The notes under the pieces were generated by a model. That model was not told where the DNA came from. It worked only from the letters and a program-made list of their open reading frames with translations, and ran no database searches. 64,000 nt of DNA from Pseudomonadota bacterium. GTDB taxonomy: Bacteria; Pseudomonadota; Gammaproteobacteria; Burkholderiales; Burkholderiaceae_C. The stretch spans positions 1 through 64,000 of the forward strand of contig JAUNUR010000005.1 in the NCBI GenBank assembly GCA_030538085.1, written 5' to 3'. The translations under genes were made by a program, and so were the position numbers. Below are positions 55,801 to 63,827 of this stretch, one piece after another (the stretch's first letter is position 1; each line of letters starts with the position of its first letter).

Positions 55801-56121
55801 CCTAGAAACGGCAGTTGACCGCTTGCCATCCTTGGGCAACCCGCATGAACGCTGACTTTCACAGCTTCGATCACATTCACCTGTTGGGTGAGCGCGCTAT
55901 GCACCCGATCGCACCGCGCTGGCTCGCTGCCCAAGCGGCGTTGCTCGTCCTTGCAGGCACGAGCCTGCCGCGTCCTCTCCCTTGCAGGGCGCGCATCGGT
56001 CAGAGCCCGATGCCGCTCGTGCCGTCCAAAGCTGCGCAGGCAGCTTTGGAGCCGCGGCACTTGCCCTTGCCTGGCACGCCCATCACGGCACGCTCGGGCG
56101 CATCCAACTGCCGTTTCTAGG
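55801..56121. mobile_element. MITE-like element with perfect 17-bp terminal inverted repeats
   Basis: CCTAGAAACGGCAGTTG at 55801-55817 and its exact complement CAACTGCCGTTTCTAGG at 56105-56121 bound a 321-bp segment. No transposase is encoded inside, and no convincing gene. The interior is GC-rich, with short inverted words such as AAAGCTGCGCAGGCAGCTTT. No target-site duplication is evident next to the ends (TTGATTGAA against ATGACTTCG). It fits a non-autonomous transposable element. Confidence 0.6.
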
Positions 56122-56192
56122 ATGACTTCGCCGCTGCGCGGCGTGATGACGAAATGACGAAACGACATCGGTGATGCGCGGAATGCCTCGCA

Positions 56193-56472
56193 CCTATTGA
56201 GCAACCCAACCCCGCCAGCAGGGCCGGTGTACCTGAAGAAAATCAATGACTTACAAAACGTTTTCTTGAGAGAGTTTCGTCATTCAGGACAAGCCTATGT
56301 CATGCCTTCACCTCATCCCGTCATTGCGGCGAAGGCCGCAATCCACACGGTGTCCGCGGGTCAACACCGTGTCGAGGTGACGCTCCATGGATTGCGGCCT
56401 TCGCCGCAATGACGAGGGAATGTGAAGGGGGCTGATAGCCCGCGTTGTCGTGATTTTTGAAAACCTCAATAG
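56193..56472 (+). repeat. Modular dispersed repeat, full copy (modules 1 and 2)
   Basis: This is nearly identical to 53244-53526: module 1 (CCTATTGAGCAACCCAACC...TTTTCTTGAG) is followed by module 2 with the CGTCATTGCGGCGAAGGC / GCCTTCGCCGCAATGACG palindrome. The end GATTTTTGAAAACCTCAATAG lies inside the 3' part of the ParB-like gene on the other strand. Confidence 0.85.
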
Positions 56473-56884
56473 GGCAGCTGTCGGGAGATCGGCCCACGTG
56501 ATCCGGGGCCGGGTCGACCACGAAGCGTTGTGCGCTGATGTGCGTGTGCCCCAGCCGCAGCGCCTGCGCCACGCGGTGCATGCCGTCCATCACGCCGCCG
56601 TCGACGCTGAGGATGATGGGCCAGCGCAGATCGGCGGCATCCATCAGCCTGACGTGATCGACGATGGCGCGCGGTGTGGGCCGCGCATCGCCATGCTGAA
56701 ACCACCAGTTTTCATCCAGTTCGCGGATGTCGGCCAGCGGCACCTCGATCACCGGCAGATCGCGTGCCAGGCGGATCAGCCGATGCACGTCCCAGGCGCG
56801 CAAGTCATCGGGGCCGGGGCGGAAGTGGTACTGGCGGCGCAGCGAGCGCAACGCCGCTTCGGATTCGGCTGGGGGCGGCGTCAA
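56321..56884 (-). CDS. ParB/sulfiredoxin-like protein with repeat-derived C-terminus
   Basis: A protein of about 187 residues. Residues about 35-137 resemble ParB-like nuclease domains: LPVIEVPLADIRELDENWWF, PIILSVDGGVMDGMHRVAQAL with the Gx(H)R turn, and AQRFVVDPAPDHVG. From about residue 138 the chain (PIEVFKNHDN...GLRPSPQ) is translated from the modular repeat at 56266-56472, so the native C-terminus seems lost or extended. The apparent start is a TTG at 56884 with no clear SD, directly after a fragment of yggX. The 5' end may therefore also be disturbed. Function unknown; possibly a pseudogene. Confidence 0.6.
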   Translation of the reverse strand: MTPPPAESEAALRSLRRQYHFRPGPDDLRAWDVHRLIRLARDLPVIEVPLADIRELDENWWFQHGDARPTPRAIVDHVRLMDAADLRWPIILSVDGGVMDGMHRVAQALRLGHTHISAQRFVVDPAPDHVGRSPDSCPIEVFKNHDNAGYQPPSHSLVIAAKAAIHGASPRHGVDPRTPCGLRPSPQ

Positions 56885-56888
56885 GCGA

Positions 56889-56951
56889 TCAGGCGCTGGG
56901 CGGCACGTAGCCCACGGCCTGGTCGGCGCCGTCGCCGAAGAAGTGATTCTG
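56889..56951 (-). pseudogene. Displaced 3' end of a second yggX
   Basis: On the minus strand this segment translates QNHFFGDGADQAVGYVPPSA and then stops at TGA. It closely matches the end of the intact YggX just upstream, [20 protein letters not shown]. Upstream of the CAG codon the similarity ends. The two versions differ at many bases, so this is not a simple recent duplication. Confidence 0.7.
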
Positions 56952-56972
56952 GCAAAACTTCACTTCTCAATG

Positions 56973-57245
56973 CTATGCATTGGGCGGGACATATCCCGCC
57001 GCAGTGTCTGCGCCACTGCCGAAGAAGTGGTTTTCCATCTGGCGCTTGAGGTATTCGCGCGCCCGCTGGTCGGCCAGGTTCAGGCGGTTCTCGTTCACCA
57101 GCATGGTCTGGTGACCTAACCACTGCTGCCAAGCCTCCTTGCTCACGCTTTCCCAGATGCGCTTGCCCAGTTCGCCGGGGTAGGGCGGAAAGTCCATGCC
57201 CTCGGCTTCCTTGCCGAGCTTGATGCAGTTGACCATGCGTGCCAT
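56973..57245 (-). CDS. yggX: Probable Fe(2+)-trafficking protein YggX
   Basis: A small protein of 90 residues that protects iron-sulfur clusters from oxidants. Typical motifs are [20 protein letters not shown] at the start (with the conserved Cys7), [19 protein letters not shown], and [19 protein letters not shown]. The ATG at 57245 is the family start; an upstream in-frame ATG at 57317 is not conserved. A second, diverged copy of its 3' end lies 22 bases downstream. Confidence 0.95.
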   Translation of the reverse strand: MARMVNCIKLGKEAEGMDFPPYPGELGKRIWESVSKEAWQQWLGHQTMLVNENRLNLADQRAREYLKRQMENHFFGSGADTAAGYVPPNA

Positions 57246-57445
57246 GTGAATCCTTGTGGTGTTCGTCGTTTTGATGATGGGGGACTTTAGCCAAGTTTGC
57301 CCAACCCTGCCCGGCATGCTGGTTGCGCTGGCCAGAGGCTTCAGTTGATGACGAAAGTACCGAAGCGGCGGTGCCGGCGCGGCGTACTAGACTGCAGCGG
57401 TGCGCTCGGCAAAAAGCCATGAAGGCGACGGTCTTTGCCGCAGGC

Positions 57446-57512
57446 AAGAATTTTGAATGAAATTGCCCTGCAGCGCTTGTCCAGCAAGCGCGGGTAGCTA
57501 TCAAAACCATTC
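57446..57512 (+). repeat. Dispersed repeat, GCGCGAGCAGCTAT family, diverged copy
   Basis: AAATTGCCCTGCAGCGCTTG and then AAGCGCGGGTAGCTATCAAA follow the same order of words as the copy inside the methyltransferase gene (AATTGGCCTCCAGCGCCCAT, GCGCGAGCAGCTAT). It lies just before the metY ribosome site. Confidence 0.6.
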
Positions 57513-57531
57513 TTTTCGAGAGGAAGTCACC

Positions 57532-58830
57532 ATGTCCAGCCAATGGAAATTTGAAACCCAGTCCGTCCACGCCGGCTACAGCCCCGAGCCGACCACCAAG
57601 TCGTGCGCCGTGCCGCTGTACCAGACGGTGGCCTATGCCTTCGATAGCGCCCAGCATGGCGCTGATCTGTTCGACCTGAAGGTGCCGGGCAACATCTACA
57701 CGCGCATCATGAACCCCACCAACGACGTGCTGGAAAAGCGCGTGGCGGCGCTGGAGGGCGGCATTGGCGCGCTGGCGCTGGCCTCGGGCATGGCGGCCAT
57801 CACCTGCGCCATCCAGACCATCACCGTCGCGGGCGAGAACATCGTCGCCGCCAGCAAGCTCTACGGCGGCACCTACAACCTGTTCGCCCACACCTTTCCG
57901 CAACAGGGTATCGAGGTGCGCTTTGCCGACGCGGCCGATCCGCAGGGCTTCGGCAAGCTGATCGACGACAAGACCAAGGCGGTGTTCGTCGAATCGGTCG
58001 GCAACCCGGCGGGCAACGTCACCGACCTCGCCGCCATCGCCCAGGTGGCGCACGCGCACGGCGTGCCGTTGATCGTGGACAACACGGTGCCCAGCCCCTA
58101 CCTGTTGCGTCCGTTCGAGCACGGCGCCGACATCGTGGTGCACGCGCTGACCAAGTTCATGGGTGGGCATGGCAACAGCATCGGCGGCATCGTGGTCGAC
58201 AGTGGCAAGTTCCCCTGGGCTGAGCACAAGGCGCGCTTTCCGCGCCTGAACGAGCCCGACGTGAGTTACCACGGTGTTGTCTACACCGAGGCGCTTGGTG
58301 CCGCGGCCTACATTGGCCGCGCGCGCGTGGTGCCGCTGCGCAACATGGGCGCGGCGCTGTCGCCTTTCAATGCGTGGCAGATCCTGCAAGGCATCGAGAC
58401 GCTGGCGCTGCGCATGGACCGCATCTGCGACAACACGCAGAAGGTGGCCGAGTATCTGCACAAGCACGCCAAGGTCGCCTGGGTCAGCTACGCTGGCCTG
58501 ACTGGGCACGCCGACCATGCGCTGGCACAGCGCTACATGGGCGGGCGGGCGTCGGGCCTGCTGACCTTCGGCGTCAAATCGGCCGCGGGTGACGATGCAC
58601 GGGCCGCGGGCGCACGCTTCCTGGATGCGCTGGAGCTGTTCACGCGCCTGGTCAACATTGGCGATACCAAGTCGCTGGCCACGCATCCGGCCAGCACCAC
58701 GCACCGCCAACTCTCGCCCGCGGAACTGGCCAAGGCTGGCGTGAAGGAAGAAACGGTGCGCCTGTGTATCGGCATCGAGCACATCGACGATCTGCTGGCC
58801 GATCTGGAGCAGGCGCTGGCGAAGGTGTGA
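57532..58830 (+). CDS. metY: O-acetylhomoserine aminocarboxypropyltransferase
   Basis: PLP enzyme of 432 residues that forms homocysteine (or methionine) from O-acetylhomoserine and sulfide or methanethiol. The start MSSQWKFETQSVHAGY is preceded by GAGGAAG. Further motifs are YTRIMNPTNDVLEKRVAALEGG, SGMAAI, VDNTVPSPYLLRPFEHGAD and the PLP-lysine in HALTKFMGGHGNSIGG. The length fits MetY (about 430), longer than cystathionine synthases. A GC-rich hairpin follows at 58868-58895. Confidence 0.95.
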   Translation: MSSQWKFETQSVHAGYSPEPTTKSCAVPLYQTVAYAFDSAQHGADLFDLKVPGNIYTRIMNPTNDVLEKRVAALEGGIGALALASGMAAITCAIQTITVAGENIVAASKLYGGTYNLFAHTFPQQGIEVRFADAADPQGFGKLIDDKTKAVFVESVGNPAGNVTDLAAIAQVAHAHGVPLIVDNTVPSPYLLRPFEHGADIVVHALTKFMGGHGNSIGGIVVDSGKFPWAEHKARFPRLNEPDVSYHGVVYTEALGAAAYIGRARVVPLRNMGAALSPFNAWQILQGIETLALRMDRICDNTQKVAEYLHKHAKVAWVSYAGLTGHADHALAQRYMGGRASGLLTFGVKSAAGDDARAAGARFLDALELFTRLVNIGDTKSLATHPASTTHRQLSPAELAKAGVKEETVRLCIGIEHIDDLLADLEQALAKV

Positions 58831-58867
58831 GCGTCGCTTCAGGCGGATTTGCCGCGAAGTCGCCACG

Positions 58868-58895
58868 GGCCGCCAGAAGTGCGCTTCTGGTGGCC
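58868..58895 (+). terminator. Hairpin downstream of metY
   Basis: GGCCGCCAGAAG (58868-58879) pairs with CTTCTGGTGGCC (58884-58895) over 12 positions including one G-T, around a four-base loop. No T run follows, so it may act as a transcript-stabilising or Rho-assisted end rather than a classic terminator. Confidence 0.45.
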
Positions 58896-58939
58896 GGGGA
58901 GTGGCTGATACCGTTTCACGTTCTCTGACGGGTGGCGGG

Positions 58940-59110
58940 TGACGGAATGACTTCGCCGCTGCGCGGCGTCATGACGAAGTGACAAGCGCGGCTCGCGGTG
59001 GATGGCACCTGGCTTGTTCGTGCATGGCTGGAGCGGTCATTGCATGCGTCTCCCACTTGCCTCGTCATTGCGGCGAAAGCCGCCATCCATGGGCGTCGCC
59101 TTGACACGGC
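58940..59110. repeat. Partial dispersed repeats between metY and the rhomboid gene
   Basis: The 363-base gap (58831-59193) carries ATGACTTCGCCGCTGCGCGG at about 58948-58967, also found at about 56122-56141 and, with small changes, at 63869-63890. It also carries a core-only piece of the modular repeat at about 59061-59108 (CGTCATTGCGGCGAAAGC). No gene is seen. Confidence 0.65.
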
Positions 59111-59193
59111 GTTGATCGAAGGGCGCCGTGTGGTTTCTGTGGCGCCCCCGCACCCGGTGGTGCGCCACCGTCATGCGAGACAATTCGTAACGC

Positions 59194-60714
59194 ATGTTCG
59201 TCGCCATCCCGCTCGAAACCAAACCGTCCTGGCGTGCGCCACCGTGGATGACGCTGCTGCTCATCCTGGTCAATTGCGCCGTCTATTTCGGCTGGCAGGT
59301 GCCGGAAGAGCTGGCGCTGGACAAGTCGGCGACGTTGTATGCGCGTTCGCCATTGCCGGCGATCGAGTTGCCCATGCTGGTCACGCACCTGCGGGCGCGT
59401 GCCGACGCCAGCGGCAGCACGCGCGACCGTGGCAGCGCCGACGCGGCGCAACAGGCGCTGAAGAACAACGCCCACCGCTATCTCTACACCCAGCTGTGGT
59501 ACGAGCCGGGTTTCCGCGCCGACCTGCTGGCTGGCCGGGTGATCAAGGCCGATCATCCCCAGCATGAGGCCTGGCGGTCGGCGCGCGCCGAACTGGCTGC
59601 CCACGAACCGGCGCCGTTCACCGTGCGCTGGGCACACAACCGCGATTCCACGGCCGAAGCGCGACCGGTCACCTGGCTGACGGCCACCTTCCTGCATGGC
59701 AGCACCGAACACCTGCTTGGCAACATGGTGTTCCTGTTCCTGTTCGGTTTCACGCTGGAGCTGACGTTGGGCGCGCCGCTGTACCTGCTGTGCTACCTGC
59801 TGGGTGGCGTGGGGGCTTCGCTGTTGTGGGGCGCCACGGGGGCAAGCGGCATCGGGCTGGGGGCATCGGGGGCGGTGTCGGCGCTGATGGCCATGTACGT
59901 GGTTCTGTACCGGCTGCGGCGCATCCGCTTCTTCTACATGATCGCGTTCTACTTCAACTACGCGCGCTGGCCGGCGCTGGTGATGCTGCCGGTCTGGGTG
60001 GCGCACGAGTTGCTGCAGCAACTGTTGAGTGGCGCGCCCGTGGCCTACATGGCGCACGTGGGCGGCCTGCTGGCCGGGGCGCTGCTGATGGGCGGCTTGC
60101 TGCTCGTGCGGCGCTACGACGCGCCCGAGCCCGATGCGGCGCTGCAGGCGGCCGATCCGCGGGCGGTGGCGCAACAGGCTGAACTGCGGCAGCTCACCAC
60201 CCGCGCCACCGATCTGGCGCAACAACTGCGCTTCGCCGATGCCGCCGCCGTGTGGGAGAAGGCGGCGCGGCTGGCTCCGCGCGACGTGTCGTTGCTGCAA
60301 GCCTGGTTCGACTGCGCGCGGCATGCGCCGGCCAGTGACGGCTTTCACACCGCCGCGCGGCTGATTTTCAAGCTGCCGGCGCGCGATGCGGCAACGCGCA
60401 CGCTGCAGCACCAGGCCTACCAGTGCTATCTGCAGCAGGCCAAGCCGGGCGTGCGCCTGTCTGCCGACACCATGCAGCGGCTGGTGCGCAGCTTTGCCGC
60501 CGAAGGCCATTTCCGCGATGCCGAGGCGCTGGCAACTTCCCTGGCGCGCATGCAATCGCCACCGGAAGGCTGGCCGGCGACGCTGGAGCAACTGGTGAGC
60601 GGCCTGGCCAAGGCCGGCAAGCCGCAAGCCGCGCGCGCCTGGCTGCCCGAGCTGCAGCGCACGGCCCCCGACAGCGCCTTGGCGCGCTGGCTGGCGCAGC
60701 AGCCGGAGTCATGA
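59194..60714 (+). CDS. Rhomboid-family intramembrane serine protease with TPR-like tail
   Basis: A 506-residue membrane protease. The rhomboid core (residues about 160-310) has LHGSTEHLLGNMVFLFLFG, the catalytic Ser225 in GLGASGAVSA and the catalytic His288 in YMAHVGGLLAG. An N-terminal membrane helix (TLLLILVNCAVYFGW) precedes a loop of about 120 residues. The C-terminal 180 residues are soluble alpha-helical and resemble tetratricopeptide repeats (FADAAAVWEKAARLAPRD), which suggests partner binding. Substrate unknown. Confidence 0.88.
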   Translation: MFVAIPLETKPSWRAPPWMTLLLILVNCAVYFGWQVPEELALDKSATLYARSPLPAIELPMLVTHLRARADASGSTRDRGSADAAQQALKNNAHRYLYTQLWYEPGFRADLLAGRVIKADHPQHEAWRSARAELAAHEPAPFTVRWAHNRDSTAEARPVTWLTATFLHGSTEHLLGNMVFLFLFGFTLELTLGAPLYLLCYLLGGVGASLLWGATGASGIGLGASGAVSALMAMYVVLYRLRRIRFFYMIAFYFNYARWPALVMLPVWVAHELLQQLLSGAPVAYMAHVGGLLAGALLMGGLLLVRRYDAPEPDAALQAADPRAVAQQAELRQLTTRATDLAQQLRFADAAAVWEKAARLAPRDVSLLQAWFDCARHAPASDGFHTAARLIFKLPARDAATRTLQHQAYQCYLQQAKPGVRLSADTMQRLVRSFAAEGHFRDAEALATSLARMQSPPEGWPATLEQLVSGLAKAGKPQAARAWLPELQRTAPDSALARWLAQQPES

Positions 60715-60721
60715 CCCTCTG

Positions 60722-60931
60722 GATATTGAGAGTTTCGTAATTCAGGACAAGCCTATGCAATGCTTTCACCTCATCCCGTCATTGCGGCGAAGGCCGCAAT
60801 CCACGCGGTGTCCGCGGATCAACGCCGTGTCAAGGTGACGCTCCATGGATTGCGGCCTTCGCCGCAATGACGAGGGAATGTGAGGGAGTTCTGATGGCCC
60901 GTGCTGTCGTGATTTTTGAAGATATCAATAG
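60722..60931 (+). repeat. Modular dispersed repeat, module 2 only
   Basis: It begins TATTGAGAGTTTCGTAATTC and ends GATTTTTGAAGATATCAATAG, whose complement resembles the start. The CGTCATTGCGGCGAAGGC palindrome lies inside. Module 1 is absent. It fills most of the 306-base gap between the rhomboid gene and the next, convergent gene. Confidence 0.85.
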
Positions 60932-61020
60932 TCACGGCGTTCCTGCGTGCCCTGCTTCGTGCCCCCGATTGGAGGCGGGCCGTTGCTGTGCAGTGGCGAC
61001 TTGGCGCCGGCCAGGCTGCA

Positions 61021-62343
61021 TCAGCCCGTGGCGAGTTCCTGGCGCAGCACCCAGGCGGCTTCTTGCGTGGCCGCGTGATCGGGGTAGCGCTGCTGCAGCG
61101 TCTGGTAGACCCGCAAAGCCTGATCGGGACGCGAGAGGCCTTGCTTGAGCACGCGCACGATCAGCTCGTAGGCCTGCGGCACTTCGGGCGTGCCGGTGTA
61201 GCGCCGGTCGAAGCCCTTGAGCAGGGCGGTGGTGTGCGCGGCGTTGCCGCCCTTCCACGCCTGCTGCGCCAGTGCCAGGGTGAGCGCGGCGCTTTCGGGG
61301 GCGAAATCCGGCAGCTTGGTGGCGATGGCGCCATACACCTCCAGCGCCTCCGGTCCCCGCTGCAGCGACAGAAGCTGGGCCAGAAAGCGCTGGCCGTGGT
61401 CGGACAGGCGGCCCGAGTGCACGTCGTCGAGCAGCAGCACGCGGTGGTAGCGGCGCTGGTCGCTCAGGCTGTCTGGGCCGGTGCGTGCCCATTCGCGCGC
61501 CTGGGCAATGGCTTCGCGCAGATTGCCCTGCTGCACCAGCGCGGCCACGTCGGCGTCGCGCGACTGCGCCTCGTTACGCACCGGGTGGCCCGCTGCGGTG
61601 GTTGACGCTGGGTCCTTCAGCGGCGTGATGTCGAGCGCGCCGTGGTGCTGGTACATCACGTAGCCCAGCAGCGCCGCCATCACCCAGCTGAAATAAATCA
61701 TGCCAAAGGCCAGCAGCGGCGGCAGCAGCCAGAGCGGGGCGATGGGCGCCAGCAGCCCAATCGCCTGCGGAAACCCGGCCTGCAGCAGGAACAGGAACAG
61801 ACACAGCAGCCAGTACGACTTGCCAACGTCGCCAATGGCGGCGATCAGCTCCAGCGGATTGAGCGCGGCACGCAGGCTGCAACTGCGGATCAGCACCATC
61901 AGCGTGGCTGGCAGCACCAGCGACGACAGCAGGTTGACAAGCAGGCCCATGATTTCGCTGCGTTGGCCGATGAAATGCACGATCATGCTGTGCACCACCA
62001 GCACGCCGACGAACTTCCACGGCAGTGAAACCCAGTCCGGGTCGTTCATCGACGCCGTGTAGTCGCGGCTGTGCAGCACCCCGCGCGAGGCCAGCGCCGC
62101 CACCTTGAATGCGTAGCGCGCGACGGCCAGCACGAAACCCAGCAGGATGAAGCGGTCGATCAATGGCGGGGCGACCAGCAGCGCATAGGAGCACACCGAC
62201 AGCAGCAGCGCGTACAGCAGCGGCTCGGTCTGGAACGGGAACAGGAAGAAGCTGTTGAGCTTGTGCCAGAACGGCTCGATGGCGGGCGCTTCCGGCGCGG
62301 CCACCGTTTGGCCAGGGGCGTGGCGCTGGGTGCTAGTGCTCAT
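61021..62343 (-). CDS. Multi-pass membrane protein with C-terminal TPR-like region
   Basis: A 440-residue protein. I use the ATG at 62343; the open frame extends further upstream with a low-complexity, unconserved leader. Five to six membrane helices lie at residues about 35-260 (LLYALLLSVCSYALLVAP, LPATLMVLI, SYWLLCLFLFLLQAG, LWLLPPLLAFGMIYFSW). The C-terminal 160 residues are soluble and helical, with TPR-like units (VAALVQQGNLREAIAQAREWA). It is related to DUF4013-type proteins by eye only. Function unknown. Confidence 0.75.
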   Translation of the reverse strand: MSTSTQRHAPGQTVAAPEAPAIEPFWHKLNSFFLFPFQTEPLLYALLLSVCSYALLVAPPLIDRFILLGFVLAVARYAFKVAALASRGVLHSRDYTASMNDPDWVSLPWKFVGVLVVHSMIVHFIGQRSEIMGLLVNLLSSLVLPATLMVLIRSCSLRAALNPLELIAAIGDVGKSYWLLCLFLFLLQAGFPQAIGLLAPIAPLWLLPPLLAFGMIYFSWVMAALLGYVMYQHHGALDITPLKDPASTTAAGHPVRNEAQSRDADVAALVQQGNLREAIAQAREWARTGPDSLSDQRRYHRVLLLDDVHSGRLSDHGQRFLAQLLSLQRGPEALEVYGAIATKLPDFAPESAALTLALAQQAWKGGNAAHTTALLKGFDRRYTGTPEVPQAYELIVRVLKQGLSRPDQALRVYQTLQQRYPDHAATQEAAWVLRQELATG

Positions 62344-62649
62344 GGTGCTTGGCGGGGGCTCGTATCGGGCTTCGATGGTAGCTTGCGCGCATGGCCACTG
62401 GCGGAAATGGCCAGGTTGCGATGGAGTGGGTAGTCCTGTTGGCGAAGCCGTTTCAAGGCCTTGCCTGCGGACAGTGGCTTGCTGTCCGGGCGTGTTGATT
62501 CGCATTGGCTTTCAAGATGACGAATGACGAATGACTTCGCTGCGCTTCAATGACAAATGGTCTCATTCGTCAGTGTCCAGCCGTGGGCCGGTCAAGAGCA
62601 GCTCAAGCTCCCCCGTTCACCAAAAGCTTGAAAGAGATGGCGCTTGCCG
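62344..62649. repeat. Intergenic stretch with GACGAATG-type repeat
   Basis: No gene is supported. GCATTGGCTTTCAAGATGAC at 62502-62521 repeats the sequence found between pepA and holC, followed by GAATGACTTCGCTGCGCTTC. The rest is unremarkable. Confidence 0.6.
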
Positions 62650-63078
62650 TCACGTGGTTTCCCGTGGCTGCAGCCAGTTTTCCACCTTCAGGCCCGGCAC
62701 GCGGGCGAATTCGTCATCTCCGCTGACCAGTGTGGCCCCCAGCGCCAGCGCGTGCGCGGCAATGAGCGCGTCGTTGGGGCCGATGGGCTGGCCCTGGGCT
62801 TCAAGGTGGGCGCGCAGGGCGGCGTAGTGCGGGGGCACGGTGTCATCAAGCGGCAGTACGCGCAGGCTGGGCAGGTAGGTGTCGTAGGCGGTTTGCAGGC
62901 GTGGGCTGCTTTTGCGGGCCAGGCCATAGAGCAGTTCGCACTGCACCACCATGCTGATGGCGAAGATGTTGGCATCGTCGGGCCGCTGAGCCAGGATGCG
63001 CTGGGCTACCGCGCCAAACGGGTGGCGCATGGCGTCCGAGACGATATTGGTGTCCAGCAGGTAGAGCGGTGTGCTCAT
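62650..63078 (-). CDS. vapC: VapC-type PIN-domain toxin
   Basis: A 142-residue PIN ribonuclease. Acidic active-site residues are all present: Asp9 in YLLDTN, Glu48 in QCELLYG, Asp103 in GPNDALIAAHA and Asp121 in VSGDDEF. The start overlaps the vapB stop by four bases. PIN toxins of this kind cut tRNA or rRNA when the antitoxin is lost. Confidence 0.93.
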   Translation of the reverse strand: MSTPLYLLDTNIVSDAMRHPFGAVAQRILAQRPDDANIFAISMVVQCELLYGLARKSSPRLQTAYDTYLPSLRVLPLDDTVPPHYAALRAHLEAQGQPIGPNDALIAAHALALGATLVSGDDEFARVPGLKVENWLQPRETT

Positions 63079-63374
63079 AGCTCAATGTCGTCAAGCGGCA
63101 GCAGACCCTCATCCACGTCGGGAAACTCCTCGTCGATTGGCCCCAGCGCCTGCAGCTTGCGCAGTGCCTGCTGAACCGCGGCAACGGAGCCTTTGGGATA
63201 TTCTGGCTCCACGGATTCAATGATGAGTGCGTTGCCCTCGCGGCGCACGGTGGCCTCTTCACCCGGCAACTCGAACTCCCGCGGAATGCGCACCGCCTGG
63301 TTGGCGCCGTTGCGGAAAAAGCGCACGCGGCGGGCCGGCGCGGCGGAGGGTGGAAGGTTGGATACTGCGTCCAT
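63075..63374 (-). CDS. vapB: VapB-type antitoxin
   Basis: A 99-residue antitoxin. The N-terminal AbrB/MazE-like swapped-hairpin DNA-binding domain shows VRFFRNGANQAVRIPREFEL and EATVRREGNALIIE. An acidic C-terminal tail (PIDEEFPDVDEGLLPLDDIEL) would cap the toxin. It is divergently oriented to the YbjQ gene. A perfect palindrome sits 38 bases upstream of its start. Confidence 0.92.
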   Translation of the reverse strand: MDAVSNLPPSAAPARRVRFFRNGANQAVRIPREFELPGEEATVRREGNALIIESVEPEYPKGSVAAVQQALRKLQALGPIDEEFPDVDEGLLPLDDIEL

Positions 63375-63412
63375 GGTTGTTCTCCCCTGGGCGGCTATCG
63401 AAGGTTTTCAGT

Positions 63413-63438
63413 ATAGCCTATGCATTGGCATAGGCTAT
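63413..63438. promoter_or_regulatory. Palindromic operator upstream of vapBC
   Basis: ATAGCCTATGC (63413-63423) and GCATAGGCTAT (63428-63438) are perfect 11-bp inverted arms around ATTG. The site lies between vapB and the divergent YbjQ gene, the expected place for VapBC autoregulation, and it could also affect the YbjQ gene. Confidence 0.65.
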
Positions 63439-63470
63439 GTTTTATTCATCTAAATTTCAGGAGTTTCGAT

Positions 63471-63827
63471 ATGGCTTGGTTCTCGAAGTCCTCCCCGGAT
63501 TTCTTTCTTTCCACCGTGGTGCCTCAAGGCCAGGGTGGGGCGCAGGTGGCGCAGTTTCTGGGGCTGGTGAATGGCGAGGCCATCATCGGCGCCAATATCT
63601 TCCGCGACATGTTCTCCAGCGTGCGTGACGTGGTGGGCGGGCGCGCCGGCGGCTACGAGCGGGCGCTGGCGGGTGCGCGGCAGGCGGCGCTGGACGAAGC
63701 CAAGGCGGTGGCGAAGGAACTGGGCGCCAACGGCATCGTCGGCATTGATTTCGACTACGAAGTGCTGGGCGAGACCAACGGCATGATGCTGGTGTCGGTG
63801 ACGGGCACGGCGGTCAGGATGGCCTGA
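63471..63827 (+). CDS. YbjQ/UPF0145-family protein
   Basis: A 118-residue protein. I use the ATG at 63471 (MAWFSKSSPDFFLSTV); an in-frame ATG at 63420 lies inside the vapBC palindrome and is unlikely. The YbjQ fold is seen in LGLVNGEAIIGANIFRD, ALDEAKAVAKELGANGIVGIDFDYEVLG and MLVSVTGTAV. These proteins form pentamers of uncertain role. Confidence 0.88.
   Translation: MAWFSKSSPDFFLSTVVPQGQGGAQVAQFLGLVNGEAIIGANIFRDMFSSVRDVVGGRAGGYERALAGARQAALDEAKAVAKELGANGIVGIDFDYEVLGETNGMMLVSVTGTAVRMA

Noticed and set aside
55820..56120. Small secreted protein inside the 321-bp element
   Set aside because: The open frames look like by-products of GC-rich sequence between the inverted repeats, with no ribosome site or signal peptide.
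57246..57531. S-adenosylmethionine riboswitch upstream of metY
   Set aside because: I could not find the conserved paired elements of known SAM or SAH riboswitches; the gap mainly holds a dispersed repeat.
56881..58866. Long minus-strand open frame across metY and yggX
   Set aside because: It is antisense to metY, and its composition and lack of motifs mark it as a shadow.
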